DNA of 64,000 bases from positions 114,180-178,179 of the forward strand of contig JBCBPW010000004.1 of assembly GCA_039820545.1 (NCBI GenBank), in the 5' to 3' direction. Every line of letters begins with the position of its first letter. Within the stretch, counting starts at the first letter, position 1. This document shows positions 55,220 through 63,736 of the stretch, piece by piece. The notes under the pieces were generated by a model. The model did no database searches. It had not been told where the DNA came from and saw only the letters and a program-made list of their open reading frames with translations. A program made the position numbers and the translations under genes. The stretch is from JALEFZ01 sp039820545. Its GTDB lineage: Bacteria > Bacteroidota > Bacteroidia > J057.

Positions 55220-56269
55220 TTATCTCAGGAGTGTGAAGCTAGCCCGAGCGATTCTTTCTCTCGTTTGTGTCGGAAAACGGTAAGTGACGTTGTACATATA
55301 CACGCCACTAGGAGCGAGTTGGCCATTGGCCATCCCATCCCAGGCGTCATGTATATCTTCGCTTTCAAACATGAGGATTCCCCATCGATTGTATATCTGA
55401 ATCTCGTATTGGATGAGGGTGCAGTTGGCTTTGACATAAAACTTTTCATTCCCCACGCTGCTATTAGGAGAAAAAGCATTAGGGAACAGCATTTCACATT
55501 CGCAATTATTTTCGTACTCCCGAATCTGGATGCTATCGCGAATGACACAGTCTCCTTCTCTTACTTCTACCCAATAGGTCCCCGGCCTTGCGACCGTCAG
55601 ATCGGATTGCCTCGTGCCATCGCTCCACAGGTAAGCGTCAAAGCCTGACTCAACAGCGAGCGGTAGATCCATGACTTCACACATGATGGTATCGGGACCT
55701 AGATCTATTGTCGGGCAGAGTATGGAAACATCGTCTAGATAGAGCCATCCTGTCTCTTGGCTACTGGTCTGAAAAGTGACATACGCATACGATCGATCAG
55801 GAACGAAGGTATACTCGGTATATTCCCAGGTGGCTTGAGTCGCCCGAAAAGTGTTTTGTAGATCGCCGAAAGCATCCGATTGCATGGAGAGTCCGAGTAG
55901 GATTTTATTGTCCGATTCGAAGGTCCCATCTCCTCGTCTCGCAGCAAATCGTATCCTGTAGGTGCGGGTAGGATCAAGGGGCTCGCTCAGCGCAAAGGAT
56001 AAGGCATCAGAACTACCACTGGCATACAAGGCTGCGTAGAACTTTCCATCGACTGCTTCGCCATACCCGCAGGAATCTTGTAGGAGGTCTATTTCATTTT
56101 GCTCTCCGAAGGCCTCGACGAATGAGATCTGACGATTGAATATCTCATTTTGTAAGTTGATCCCACAGGTAGCCGTATTCTCTTCGAGGCTTCCATTTTG
56201 TACCTCTTGAGCAAGCAACCATTCGCAAGGAATCCAAAGTAGGAGGAAAAGGGAGCAAAACAAGCGCAT
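55220..56269 (-). CDS. Secreted jelly-roll protein with T9SS type B sorting domain
   Basis: A 349-aa exported protein. Signal peptide MRLFCSLFLLLWIPCEWLLA, cleavage near AQE. Residues of about 25-185 form a carbohydrate-binding-like jelly roll (LDPTRTYRIRFAARRGDG, YAYVTFQTSS, WLYLDDVSIL). A PKD/Ig-like strand region follows (DAYLWSDGTRQSDLTV, YWVEVREGDCVIRDSI). The last 90 residues (LFPNAFSPNSSVGNEKFYV, IQIYNRWGILMFES, WDGMANGQLAPSGVYMYNV) are the gliding-motility-associated type B T9SS domain. Surface adhesion or glycan binding is likely. Confidence 0.9.
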   Translation of the reverse strand: MRLFCSLFLLLWIPCEWLLAQEVQNGSLEENTATCGINLQNEIFNRQISFVEAFGEQNEIDLLQDSCGYGEAVDGKFYAALYASGSSDALSFALSEPLDPTRTYRIRFAARRGDGTFESDNKILLGLSMQSDAFGDLQNTFRATQATWEYTEYTFVPDRSYAYVTFQTSSQETGWLYLDDVSILCPTIDLGPDTIMCEVMDLPLAVESGFDAYLWSDGTRQSDLTVARPGTYWVEVREGDCVIRDSIQIREYENNCECEMLFPNAFSPNSSVGNEKFYVKANCTLIQYEIQIYNRWGILMFESEDIHDAWDGMANGQLAPSGVYMYNVTYRFPTQTRERIARASFTLLR

Positions 56270-56349
56270 AGGATATTTCTTTTCTCTAAGATAAGAAATG
56301 TAGGTTCAAAATGATGGAAGGACGTATGGCTTGCTTTCTTCCTGACCCT

Positions 56350-56991
56350 TTATCTAATGATTTCTCTCAACACCCAATAGTTTGATTCATCTACCTTTAA
56401 GGCAACTACACCCTTTGTGATATTATAATAAAAAGTGGCTGCTCCTGTAGGATTTGACTGATACACCTGCTCAAAGCTCTGTCCATATAAGACGGTATCT
56501 CCTATCATTTGACTGCTTACCTGAGTGGAGGTATTTTCTCTTTCCAGTGTCACAATTTCGAGGGTCCTGAGTGAGGCGCTATTCAAATTTCCATCCACCG
56601 CGAGGTAATCATATATGGCGACCGTGCCCATGGTATCTATAAGTTGAGCCCGAACGATCAGATCTGTATAAAAGATGAAATTATTGAGCGAATCGTAGAA
56701 GGCTACCTGTTCGCGATCGCTTTCGAAGTATTCTGTTTGCACGTCGAAGAGCCCATTTTGGCAAAGCTCTCGGATCGTCAGATTGGAGGAGAATACTTCT
56801 CTGCCTTTTGGAGCTGTCAGACGATGGATTGCTCCATTCTGATCTTCAAAAATCAGGGTTTCATTGCCTGTATAGGGAACAAAGGCTTTGGACTCTTCTG
56901 CCAGGAAGAAGCTGCCCAGTGAGATGCTAGGGCCACATTCGCAGGCAGTGAGGAGGAAGATGAAGGGAAAGAAGAAGAGATTTTTTTTCAT
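56350..56991 (-). CDS. Putative lipoprotein, 213 aa
   Basis: A lipoprotein signal (MKKNLFFFPFIFLLTAC) with lipobox L-T-A-C and C17 as the lipidated residue is followed by a soluble beta-rich domain of about 190 residues. I recognise no family. Stop is 80 bp upstream of the T9SS protein start and start is 23 bp downstream of the paralogue B stop, so the genes 53341-58643 may share transcription. Confidence 0.75.
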   Translation of the reverse strand: MKKNLFFFPFIFLLTACECGPSISLGSFFLAEESKAFVPYTGNETLIFEDQNGAIHRLTAPKGREVFSSNLTIRELCQNGLFDVQTEYFESDREQVAFYDSLNNFIFYTDLIVRAQLIDTMGTVAIYDYLAVDGNLNSASLRTLEIVTLERENTSTQVSSQMIGDTVLYGQSFEQVYQSNPTGAATFYYNITKGVVALKVDESNYWVLREIIR

Positions 56992-57014
56992 GGGGAATGC
57001 TGTATGAAGGGATT

Positions 57015-58643
57015 TTAATCTAAATAAATTTTGACGAAGCGGTTGAGAACAGTCTTGCGGTTACGCGTTGCCAGCAATCCCATGGGGCGAATTGTAGCAA
57101 AGATAACGAGTGCTTTGGTGGATGGCTGGAAAAAGATCCCAGGGTTTAAATCTACCAGGGCATCTTTTCTTTTAAATAAGACCTTCCGAGTTTTAGCGCC
57201 TTTTTCATCCACCCGTACATAAGTGGAAACGATTTTATCTGCCAAACCATAGGGTCTGTAGGTTTTCGGTACATCATCTGGAGCTAGCGTATCATTTTCA
57301 ATGCGATCATTGAAAACAAAATGCAAGTCGTCGCCATCGAAAGCGAGACTAAAGTGAGCATATCTCCGCTCGTCTGGCTCAAATCGTTGCTTCTGTTTGA
57401 CGACAGTCTGCCACCGAAGGTCCCCAACAGGGCTAAAGGTTGTCACCAGTATATGGGCGGCATAGTAATCGGTCTCCTCTCTTGTCTGCATACGTGAACG
57501 GTCTGAAAAAGGGTCATCCTTCCATTCTGTAATAGTTTTGACAACCTCTTTATACTGTTCAGAAATAAGGGAAATATCTCCATTTTCTCTTACAATAACT
57601 CTTTGGATGATCAGATCATCTATTCCCAAATGGGCATCAGGATCTAGCTCCTTCTTTTTCAAATACTTCTCCCTATTTAGAATGGATTCCTCAGACATAA
57701 ATTGTCTGATGAGGGTCCTCGAAAATGGGTGGAATACCTGATGTATGATTTTTTTCTGTGTGAGGTCTATAGTCATGAAGAAAATCCCTGTATTCCAGTT
57801 ATTGTGATCAGTAAGTGAATACAGTCCTGCCAGTGAAAGTTGGTTGTCAGATGAACGGATAATCTTGGGACGATACAAATAATGTTCATCTACCTCAAGG
57901 GAGAATTTTTCTTCTGAATCATCCTTTAAGTTAGTCGTTGTCACTTCTATCTTCGCAATGTCTATTATTGGCTTCTTATCTCGTGGGTTGAAGATATCTA
58001 TTTCATACAACTTCAGATCCTCTGTGACCAGTCGTGGCCAAGTCAGGATGAATGACATATTAAATCTCGGCAATTCATCTCCATAATTGATCTCGCCAGA
58101 GGTCGCACCACACAAGATACATTCTCCTTTGAAAAGAGACTCCTTTTGATCCTTGTAGGTTGTACTCGGAAACCTGATAGTGACATCAGCAGGTATAGGT
58201 ACGAAGTCTTTTTTTCGTTGGAAAGGCTTGTCTGGTCTTTCCTCTTTCACTAGTGAGAGTTGGGAGAAGTCTACCTTGTAGACAGGGTCCTTTTTCCGTT
58301 TCTCTTGAGTAGTAAAATGAATGAAAATACCTTCTGAAGTACTGCTTACGTGAGCATAATTTAGCCTTCTGAGCGACTCTAGTTTGCGTGTTTGGGTGAT
58401 TGCTAACGTTTGTGTATCTCTCGCTTGTAGGGAAAAAATATAGGATGCGCGTCCTACATTTTCCTGATGTAAAGTGATGTAGTTTCCTTCATATGTGCCA
58501 AGGTAGGCTAGCATGATATCCGAAAAGACGCTTTCCTGTGTAGGACCTATGACAAATTTTGGATTGTCACCTTGGGCATGCGTGAAGAGAAGGAGAAAAT
58601 AAAATTGAGATAGGAGAAGATATTGTATAATGGAACCTTTCAT
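57015..58643 (-). CDS. Secreted protein of unknown function, 542 aa (paralogue B)
   Basis: ATG 58643 is used; the in-frame GTG at 58652 is an alternative. Signal peptide (IIQYLLLSQFYFLLLFTHA, cleavage near AQG). The mature protein parallels 53341-54978 along its length: YLGTYEGNYITLH near the N-terminus, FSLAFDGDDLHFVFNDRIEN near the C-terminus, and a final FFQPSTKALVIFATIRP. It has an unusual pair of cysteines in GECILCGAT, which paralogue A lacks. Function unknown; a propeller fold is suggested by the strand-turn repeats. Confidence 0.75.
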   Translation of the reverse strand: MKGSIIQYLLLSQFYFLLLFTHAQGDNPKFVIGPTQESVFSDIMLAYLGTYEGNYITLHQENVGRASYIFSLQARDTQTLAITQTRKLESLRRLNYAHVSSTSEGIFIHFTTQEKRKKDPVYKVDFSQLSLVKEERPDKPFQRKKDFVPIPADVTIRFPSTTYKDQKESLFKGECILCGATSGEINYGDELPRFNMSFILTWPRLVTEDLKLYEIDIFNPRDKKPIIDIAKIEVTTTNLKDDSEEKFSLEVDEHYLYRPKIIRSSDNQLSLAGLYSLTDHNNWNTGIFFMTIDLTQKKIIHQVFHPFSRTLIRQFMSEESILNREKYLKKKELDPDAHLGIDDLIIQRVIVRENGDISLISEQYKEVVKTITEWKDDPFSDRSRMQTREETDYYAAHILVTTFSPVGDLRWQTVVKQKQRFEPDERRYAHFSLAFDGDDLHFVFNDRIENDTLAPDDVPKTYRPYGLADKIVSTYVRVDEKGAKTRKVLFKRKDALVDLNPGIFFQPSTKALVIFATIRPMGLLATRNRKTVLNRFVKIYLD

Positions 58644-58716
58644 GGTCTGCACGGTATATTTTTGTACAAAATAAGGGTATTAATCTTGATCTTATCAAGG
58701 TGAAATAGAAATCTTC

Positions 58717-60237
58717 TCATCCCAACTTCCCATCGACCCTCATTTTCTCCACAGCCACAATCCCGCTAAGGCAAGCGCCAGGGATTCCCTGTCCTGGATA
58801 GGTGCTGTCGCCACAGATGTACATGCCTTCATGGTCAAAACGGGCGTCCAACATCTGCCAAGGCTTGATGTTCATATACTGCGGATAACCACCGACAAAG
58901 CCCCAGGCACGACCCGTCCATTTCTCCCAAGCACCAGGTGTAGAGGAGTGATGGAAAATGACATCTTCACGCGCGATCAAGCCCCGCTTCTCCAATGTCT
59001 CGAAGACGACCTGTTCGATTTCCTCCTTATGATCGATCAAGCGATGCTGTGGATCAGGTACATGCGTCGAGATAGAAGCTACGACCTCGTCAGGTCCACA
59101 ACGCTCCGTATCGTCGGGATGTGAAAGACTCAAAAAGATGCTGTGCGAACCCGCATAGGGTAGGGGAGCCTCCAAATGGATCTGATGATGAAGGCATTCA
59201 TGTCGCCCCTTACGCTTGGCAACGATGCCCATCTGAAAGGCCGAGTTCAACTGCTCAGACTGCATGAGGTTGCGTTGGGCTTTGCGTTTACCCTTTTGCC
59301 CTTGGTACAAGTCAAGGGTGTTGTTGATGGGAATAGCAGACACGACTTGTTGGGCTTTATACGTATTTACCTGTTTGCGAAACTGTGTCTGCACTTCATA
59401 GTGCCCATTGACAGGGGTGATTGCTTGCACAGGTGCTTGCAAAGTGATGTCTGATCCTTGTTTCTTTAGGTACTCGACCATAGGCTCTACCATCTTGAGC
59501 AAGCCGCCTGGCATGTAGTAGTTGGTGAAGTTGGTGTAGCAAAGCGCTGTGGCACCAAAGGGCACATTGACCTCGGGATGATAGTTTTGGGCGGTGATCA
59601 GCAACTGCTCGTCTACAAAGGCTACAAAGCGCTTATTATCTAGTAAGCCGTGATCGGCCATGAGGCTTTTCATGGATTTGAATGCCAGCGTAGCAAACCC
59701 CAACTGCTTGGGTCTAAAGTGACGTGCGGCGTAGAATAAGTCAGAAATATTAGAGGGAGGGAAGGCACGCTGCTTCAGGGATACTTCCCAGACGAATTGG
59801 GCGATTTTGAAGCAATATTCCCAGAATGGACGCTGTCCCTTCGGACCAAAGACACGTTCTGCCTCTTTGATCCACGCTTCGAGCTCATGATGGCGTGTGA
59901 TGACAGTCCCATCTTTGAGGTAGACTTTCATAGGGACTGGGAGTACCCAAGGTTCAATCTGTATGCCGGTGACATCGAGCAGGTGCTTGACGGGCATGTA
60001 TTCATCCAATCCGACAAGGGTAGTGGCACCACTTTCGAAGATATAGTTCTTTCGTGGATAGGAACTGGAACATCCCCCTGGCAACCAGTTTTGTTCTAGG
60101 ACATGTACACGCTGCCCATAGTGGGTGAGCAAACAGGCAGCGGTCAGGCCAGCCATACCTGATCCGATGACAAGTGTATCTATAGATTTTGAAGAGATGG
60201 GAGAAGATATAGGGCGATCTGTGCGTGCCTGAGACAT
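58717..60237 (-). CDS. CrtI/CrtISO-family FAD-dependent oxidoreductase
   Basis: A 506-aa flavoprotein. The dinucleotide-binding motif is VIGSGMAGLTAACLLTHYG (about 24-42) followed by HVLEQNWLPGGCSSS; the C-terminal FAD motif is MYICGDSTYPGQGIPGACLS. These mark the phytoene desaturase / carotene isomerase / retinol saturase family, which acts on carotenoids or related polyenes. The exact substrate cannot be assigned; no crt gene is adjacent. The N-terminal 20 residues are Ser/Pro rich. ATG 60237. Confidence 0.87.
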   Translation of the reverse strand: MSQARTDRPISSPISSKSIDTLVIGSGMAGLTAACLLTHYGQRVHVLEQNWLPGGCSSSYPRKNYIFESGATTLVGLDEYMPVKHLLDVTGIQIEPWVLPVPMKVYLKDGTVITRHHELEAWIKEAERVFGPKGQRPFWEYCFKIAQFVWEVSLKQRAFPPSNISDLFYAARHFRPKQLGFATLAFKSMKSLMADHGLLDNKRFVAFVDEQLLITAQNYHPEVNVPFGATALCYTNFTNYYMPGGLLKMVEPMVEYLKKQGSDITLQAPVQAITPVNGHYEVQTQFRKQVNTYKAQQVVSAIPINNTLDLYQGQKGKRKAQRNLMQSEQLNSAFQMGIVAKRKGRHECLHHQIHLEAPLPYAGSHSIFLSLSHPDDTERCGPDEVVASISTHVPDPQHRLIDHKEEIEQVVFETLEKRGLIAREDVIFHHSSTPGAWEKWTGRAWGFVGGYPQYMNIKPWQMLDARFDHEGMYICGDSTYPGQGIPGACLSGIVAVEKMRVDGKLG

Positions 60238-60600
60238 GTAAAATAATTTCCAGTTTCAATCGTCTACAATAACTGGATCTAGCGGTCAATGTTCAATGAA
60301 GGAAGTAAAGGAAGCAGGCCGAGATTTTGTGCGTTACATGAACCTATTTATATAATTAAATTCTAATAGTAGAATTTTTTAATTAAAAAATAACAACCTT
60401 TTGAATCTGGGAGCGTATTTGAATAGGTTTTAGAAATTTGTGAAATTTATTTTTGCAATACTTAAACAAAAGTACAGACCCACTGTTATTGTGATTAGCT
60501 TTTCGGCCATAACGGCCATTTTTAAGAGGGTAGGATACGCGCGTCTCGATTACCTTGTTCAACACATCTTTAAAAATATTCACTTTCCGATTTTCTATAC
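60238..60600. other. Intergenic region, AT-rich, with hairpin and candidate -7 box
   Basis: No gene is supported here. It carries divergent promoters for the oxidoreductase and queD. AAATTCTA (60358-60365) and TAGAATTT (60370-60377) form a perfect 8-bp AT-rich hairpin with T residues after it, a weak terminator or operator. TATTTTTG (60448-60455) fits TAnnTTTG and could serve queD with a leader of about 140 nt; no clear -33 TTG is seen. Confidence 0.4.
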
Positions 60601-61011
60601 ATGAAGGTAGCTGTATATAGAAAAGCGCACTTCAACGCTGCGCACCGATTACATAATGACGATTGGGACGATGAGATGAACCGCAAGATTTTTGGGAAAT
60701 GTAACAACCCCAACTATCACGGGCATAACTACAACCTAACGGTAAAAGTAGTAGGTGAAGTGGACCCGCGCACTGGATACGTCATGGACGTAAAAGTGCT
60801 CAAAGACTTGATTGAAGAATATATTCTTGAAAGATTTGATCACAAGAATTTAAATCTGGACACGGAGGAATTCAAAAGTCTGAATCCTACGGCAGAAAAT
60901 ATTGCCATCACGATCTACGACATTCTCCGCGACAAACTCGACAACAACTTAGATTTAACAATTAGATTGTATGAAACCGAACGAAACTTTGTGGAATACC
61001 CCGCCCAATAA
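60601..61011 (+). CDS. queD: 6-carboxytetrahydropterin synthase (QueD/PTPS family)
   Basis: A 136-aa enzyme. Zinc ligands H15, H40 and H42 (HFNAAHRLH, NYHGHNY) and catalytic C34 (GKCNNPNYHG) are present; FDHKNLNLD and PTAENIAITIYD hold the remaining active-site residues. It acts on dihydroneopterin triphosphate, the FolE product, to give the queuosine precursor; a pyruvoyl-tetrahydropterin role is an alternative. folE starts 41 bp before its stop, so the two consecutive enzymes are coupled. Confidence 0.92.
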   Translation: MKVAVYRKAHFNAAHRLHNDDWDDEMNRKIFGKCNNPNYHGHNYNLTVKVVGEVDPRTGYVMDVKVLKDLIEEYILERFDHKNLNLDTEEFKSLNPTAENIAITIYDILRDKLDNNLDLTIRLYETERNFVEYPAQ

Positions 61012-61720
61012 TGGGGTAAATGGCCATGAGTCACACAATGGCAACAATGGCACCCACTCAGGGAAACACGGCTTTGATGATGAAATTGGAGATAACCATG
61101 TAGCAACTTCTGTTGAAACTCCGCTGCGTCCTGACGCTTTTGACATCGATGACGAAACCAAGATGGACCTGATTGAGTCTAGATTCCGAGATATCATGGA
61201 AATCATGGGCTTGGACTTGACGGATGACAGCTTGAGTGGAACCCCCAGACGTGTTGCCAAGATGTATATCAAAGAGATCTTTAGTGGACTGGATCCTAAG
61301 AATGCGCCTAAGATCGCGCTTTTTGAGAACCAGTATCATTACGGGGAGATGCTTGTAGAAAGAGACATTACATTTTACTCCAATTGTGAGCATCACTTTG
61401 TCCCGATCATTGGTAAGGCCCATATAGCTTACATCTCAGATGGCAAAGTAGTGGGACTGTCTAAGCTGAATCGTGTGGTGCAGTACTTTGCACGCCGCCC
61501 GCAAGTACAAGAGCGTATGACACGCCAAATTGCAGAGCATTTGAAAGAAGTCTTAGGGACTGAAAATATCGCCGTAGTGATTGATGCACAGCACTTGTGT
61601 GTAGCTTCTCGTGGCGTCAAAGACATCACCAGTTCCACTGTGACTTCTGACTATTCTGGAAAATTTAAAGATCCTGAAACTAAGAAGGAGTTTTTGAAGT
61701 ATCTGGAATTAAAGTCTTAG
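60971..61720 (+). CDS. folE: GTP cyclohydrolase I FolE
   Basis: A 249-aa enzyme that converts GTP to dihydroneopterin triphosphate. Zinc ligands are C139 and H142 (SNCEHHF) and C210 (HLCVASRG); GKAHIAYISDGKVVGLSKLN and RPQVQERMTRQIA are core motifs. The first 50 residues are an Asn/Gly/His-rich extension (NGHESHNGNNGTHSGKH) not part of the fold. ATG 60971 lies inside queD, 41 nt of overlap. The next in-frame ATG is at the catalytic domain and cannot be excluded as a second start. Confidence 0.94.
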   Translation: MKPNETLWNTPPNNGVNGHESHNGNNGTHSGKHGFDDEIGDNHVATSVETPLRPDAFDIDDETKMDLIESRFRDIMEIMGLDLTDDSLSGTPRRVAKMYIKEIFSGLDPKNAPKIALFENQYHYGEMLVERDITFYSNCEHHFVPIIGKAHIAYISDGKVVGLSKLNRVVQYFARRPQVQERMTRQIAEHLKEVLGTENIAVVIDAQHLCVASRGVKDITSSTVTSDYSGKFKDPETKKEFLKYLELKS

Positions 61721-61755
61721 TGCAGCATAGTAGTAGTAGTAGTTTTATAGATCCG

Positions 61756-61783
61756 CGCGAGGCCGAGAGGCTTCGCGTTTTTT
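61756..61783 (+). terminator. Intrinsic terminator after folE
   Basis: CGCGAGGCC (61756-61764), loop GAGA, GGCTTCGCG (61769-61777, one G-U pair) and TTTTTT. Just before it lies a five-copy TAG trinucleotide tract (61728-61742). Confidence 0.9.
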
Positions 61784-61822
61784 GTTTGACCGATATGATT
61801 TATCTTTACTCCTTTGAAGAGG

Positions 61823-62917
61823 ATGCATACCATGAAACAGCCCAATCCACTTTCCTACGCTCAAGCATACCATCTGTACCAAACAGGTAATTATTCCGCT
61901 TGCCTCAAATTATGTAAAAAGGCGCTGAGTCAGAATCCTGAACAAACGGATTTTTACGCCATGATGGGGTATATCTATCATCATCAAAAAGATTTTGAAG
62001 CAGCTTACGAGGCATTTCAAAAAGCAGTATTTGATCAACCTAACAATCCCTTTTATCTAGCAGGCTGGGCAGGTACTTGCGTAGGATTGAAAAAATTGGA
62101 TGAAGGAAGAAAACTGGCTGAAGCCTCTATCAAGTGTGGGGCAGATATCTGGTGTGGGTATATGGCAATGGCAGCCGTAGAGATGCATACAGGGAATTCA
62201 GATAAAGCGCTGGAATATGTAGAATCAGGTCTCAGCCTTAGTCCCAATAATTTGTCTCTACTGAATATGCGCGCTATCCTTTTGTTGCAGAATCAACGTC
62301 CTAAGGAAGGGGAGCAAATCAACCTTGATGCACTTGCTCAGGCTCCTGTAAATACGAATAATTTAACTTCTAGAGCACTTTTCCAATTGAATCAGGGTAA
62401 GTTAAAGGAAGCTGAACAGAGTCTTAAGGACGCATTGACTTTCAATCCCCATAATATGGCTGCTCAAAGAAATTACTGGCGGCTCAAGAATCCTTTTATG
62501 AGGACTTGGCTCTTTTTGAATTCCGAACAACCTATTATTCTACACACAAAGGGGATTGTTCGATTACTTACGGTCTTTATTCCCATTATCCTAGCGTTTT
62601 ATGGAGTGATGACTAGCAAATACAGCGAACCATCTGATATCATGTGGCCAGTGGTGGTCTTGATCGGCGCGTTTTGGATATGCTTTGCTTGCCCAAGAGT
62701 CTACACCAATCGCTACTTTCCATCCGTATTCATCCCAAGTAAGATATATATACGATTACAGGTACTTGCAGTTTGTATATTACTGTCAGGACTGATCTGG
62801 ACCCTCGCATCTATCCTTCGAAGCCTTCCTGTCAGTCCAATAGAAGGGCCAATGATGATACTTTATGGATGTTTTGGCTTGGCACTTACATCGATCGATG
62901 TTCCCATCAAGAATTAG
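61823..62917 (+). CDS. TPR membrane protein, probably truncated by an in-frame amber codon
   Basis: A 364-aa protein from ATG 61823 (ATG 61832 is an alternative). Four to five TPR repeats (about 10-220; YEAFQKAVFDQPNNPFYLAG, LEYVESGLSLSPNNLSLLNM) are followed by four hydrophobic helices (LLTVFIPIILAFYGVMTS; MWPVVVLIGAFWICFAC; VLAVCILLSGLIWTLASIL; MILYGCFGLALTSID). The stop TAG (62915-62917) comes straight after VPIKN, and the same frame continues as convincing membrane protein for 64 more codons. It may be a pseudogene, a sequencing error or a readthrough site. Confidence 0.75.
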   Translation: MHTMKQPNPLSYAQAYHLYQTGNYSACLKLCKKALSQNPEQTDFYAMMGYIYHHQKDFEAAYEAFQKAVFDQPNNPFYLAGWAGTCVGLKKLDEGRKLAEASIKCGADIWCGYMAMAAVEMHTGNSDKALEYVESGLSLSPNNLSLLNMRAILLLQNQRPKEGEQINLDALAQAPVNTNNLTSRALFQLNQGKLKEAEQSLKDALTFNPHNMAAQRNYWRLKNPFMRTWLFLNSEQPIILHTKGIVRLLTVFIPIILAFYGVMTSKYSEPSDIMWPVVVLIGAFWICFACPRVYTNRYFPSVFIPSKIYIRLQVLAVCILLSGLIWTLASILRSLPVSPIEGPMMILYGCFGLALTSIDVPIKN

Positions 62918-63112
62918 AGGAAAGGCTTATGGCTAGGTTCCGCTTATATATTGTTAGGGATATTGATTAGTGCTTATCTTTATTTTGACTTGCCCCAGAT
63001 ATTCTACCTACCTTATTTCATATGGATTTTTGCTTGGTCATTCTCCCCCGCTTTCGTATTCGGTTTAGTATTTGATTTGGGACCACAGATAAAAGAGGAA
63101 ACACATGCTTAG
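62918..63112 (+). pseudogene. In-frame continuation of the TPR membrane protein past TAG
   Basis: In the same frame as the TPR gene, 64 sense codons run from AGG 62918 to a TAG at 63110-63112. They encode two further hydrophobic helices (GLWLGSAYILLGILISAYLY; YLPYFIWIFAWSFSPAFVF) and a polar tail (DLGPQIKEETHA). There is no in-frame ATG in this segment, so independent translation is unlikely. The coding character continues smoothly across 62915, which suggests a single-base nonsense change in a six-helix protein. Confidence 0.6.
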
Positions 63113-63129
63113 TATGTACAAATAGATAT

Positions 63130-63486
63130 TCACTCCTCCTCCCACTCTCCATACTCCTCACTCCGCCATATGAAGTAAAACCAAAAGATCGGCATAGAAA
63201 CAGGTGCCATCAGCGCAAATCTTATGATCCATAAAAACTTGGAGCCCACGCCAATGGTCTCCAAACTAATGGTGACATACACAAAATAAACCCAGACGAG
63301 TCCACTGGTGATCTCTAATCCTCTATTTATGATGTCAGGAAGCCTGATATAAAAAACGATGACTTCAGGCAGGAAGCCGAAGTAGTAGCAAGTGTTAAAG
63401 ATCCATAATGTAATGGGAATCAATATGACGAACCCTATTAGCAAACGGAGTACACGGGGCAAATTGGAAGGATGAATCGCAGACAT
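63130..63486 (-). CDS. Small membrane protein of unknown function
   Basis: A 118-aa protein with three to four hydrophobic helices (VLRLLIGFVILIPITLWIF; GLVWVYFVYVTISLETI; LWIIRFALMAPVSMPIFWFY) and an acidic C-terminus (SEEYGEWEEE). ATG 63486 is used; a TTG lies 12 bp upstream. I know no family for it. It converges with the TPR gene continuation with 17 bp between the stops. Confidence 0.65.
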   Translation of the reverse strand: MSAIHPSNLPRVLRLLIGFVILIPITLWIFNTCYYFGFLPEVIVFYIRLPDIINRGLEITSGLVWVYFVYVTISLETIGVGSKFLWIIRFALMAPVSMPIFWFYFIWRSEEYGEWEEE

Positions 63487-63736
63487 AGGAGGATACAAAA
63501 GCAGTAAAAAGTATGGTCAAATATAAATAGGAAGGCGTAAAATGAGGGGACTGTCTAAGCAAAATTTTAAAATCTTAGACCGAAAACCTTTGCATAGATC
63601 CTTGACAGTGAACTTTTCACAAATCGGCGAATAAATTTTTGCATATGTCAAAATCTTTTAGACATTTGTAAAAATTCGTTTTAAAATTTGAGTTTTGTTT
63701 AAAAATTGATTGGATTTACTATCAAATCTTGTCATC

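Noticed and set aside
60383..60583. A 66-codon open frame on the minus strand in the gap upstream of queD
   Set aside because: Basic, AT-driven composition, no family resemblance and no ribosome or promoter signal; treated as non-coding.
61728..61742. Five-copy TAG trinucleotide tract after folE
   Set aside because: Short microsatellite outside any gene and before a terminator; no function suggested.
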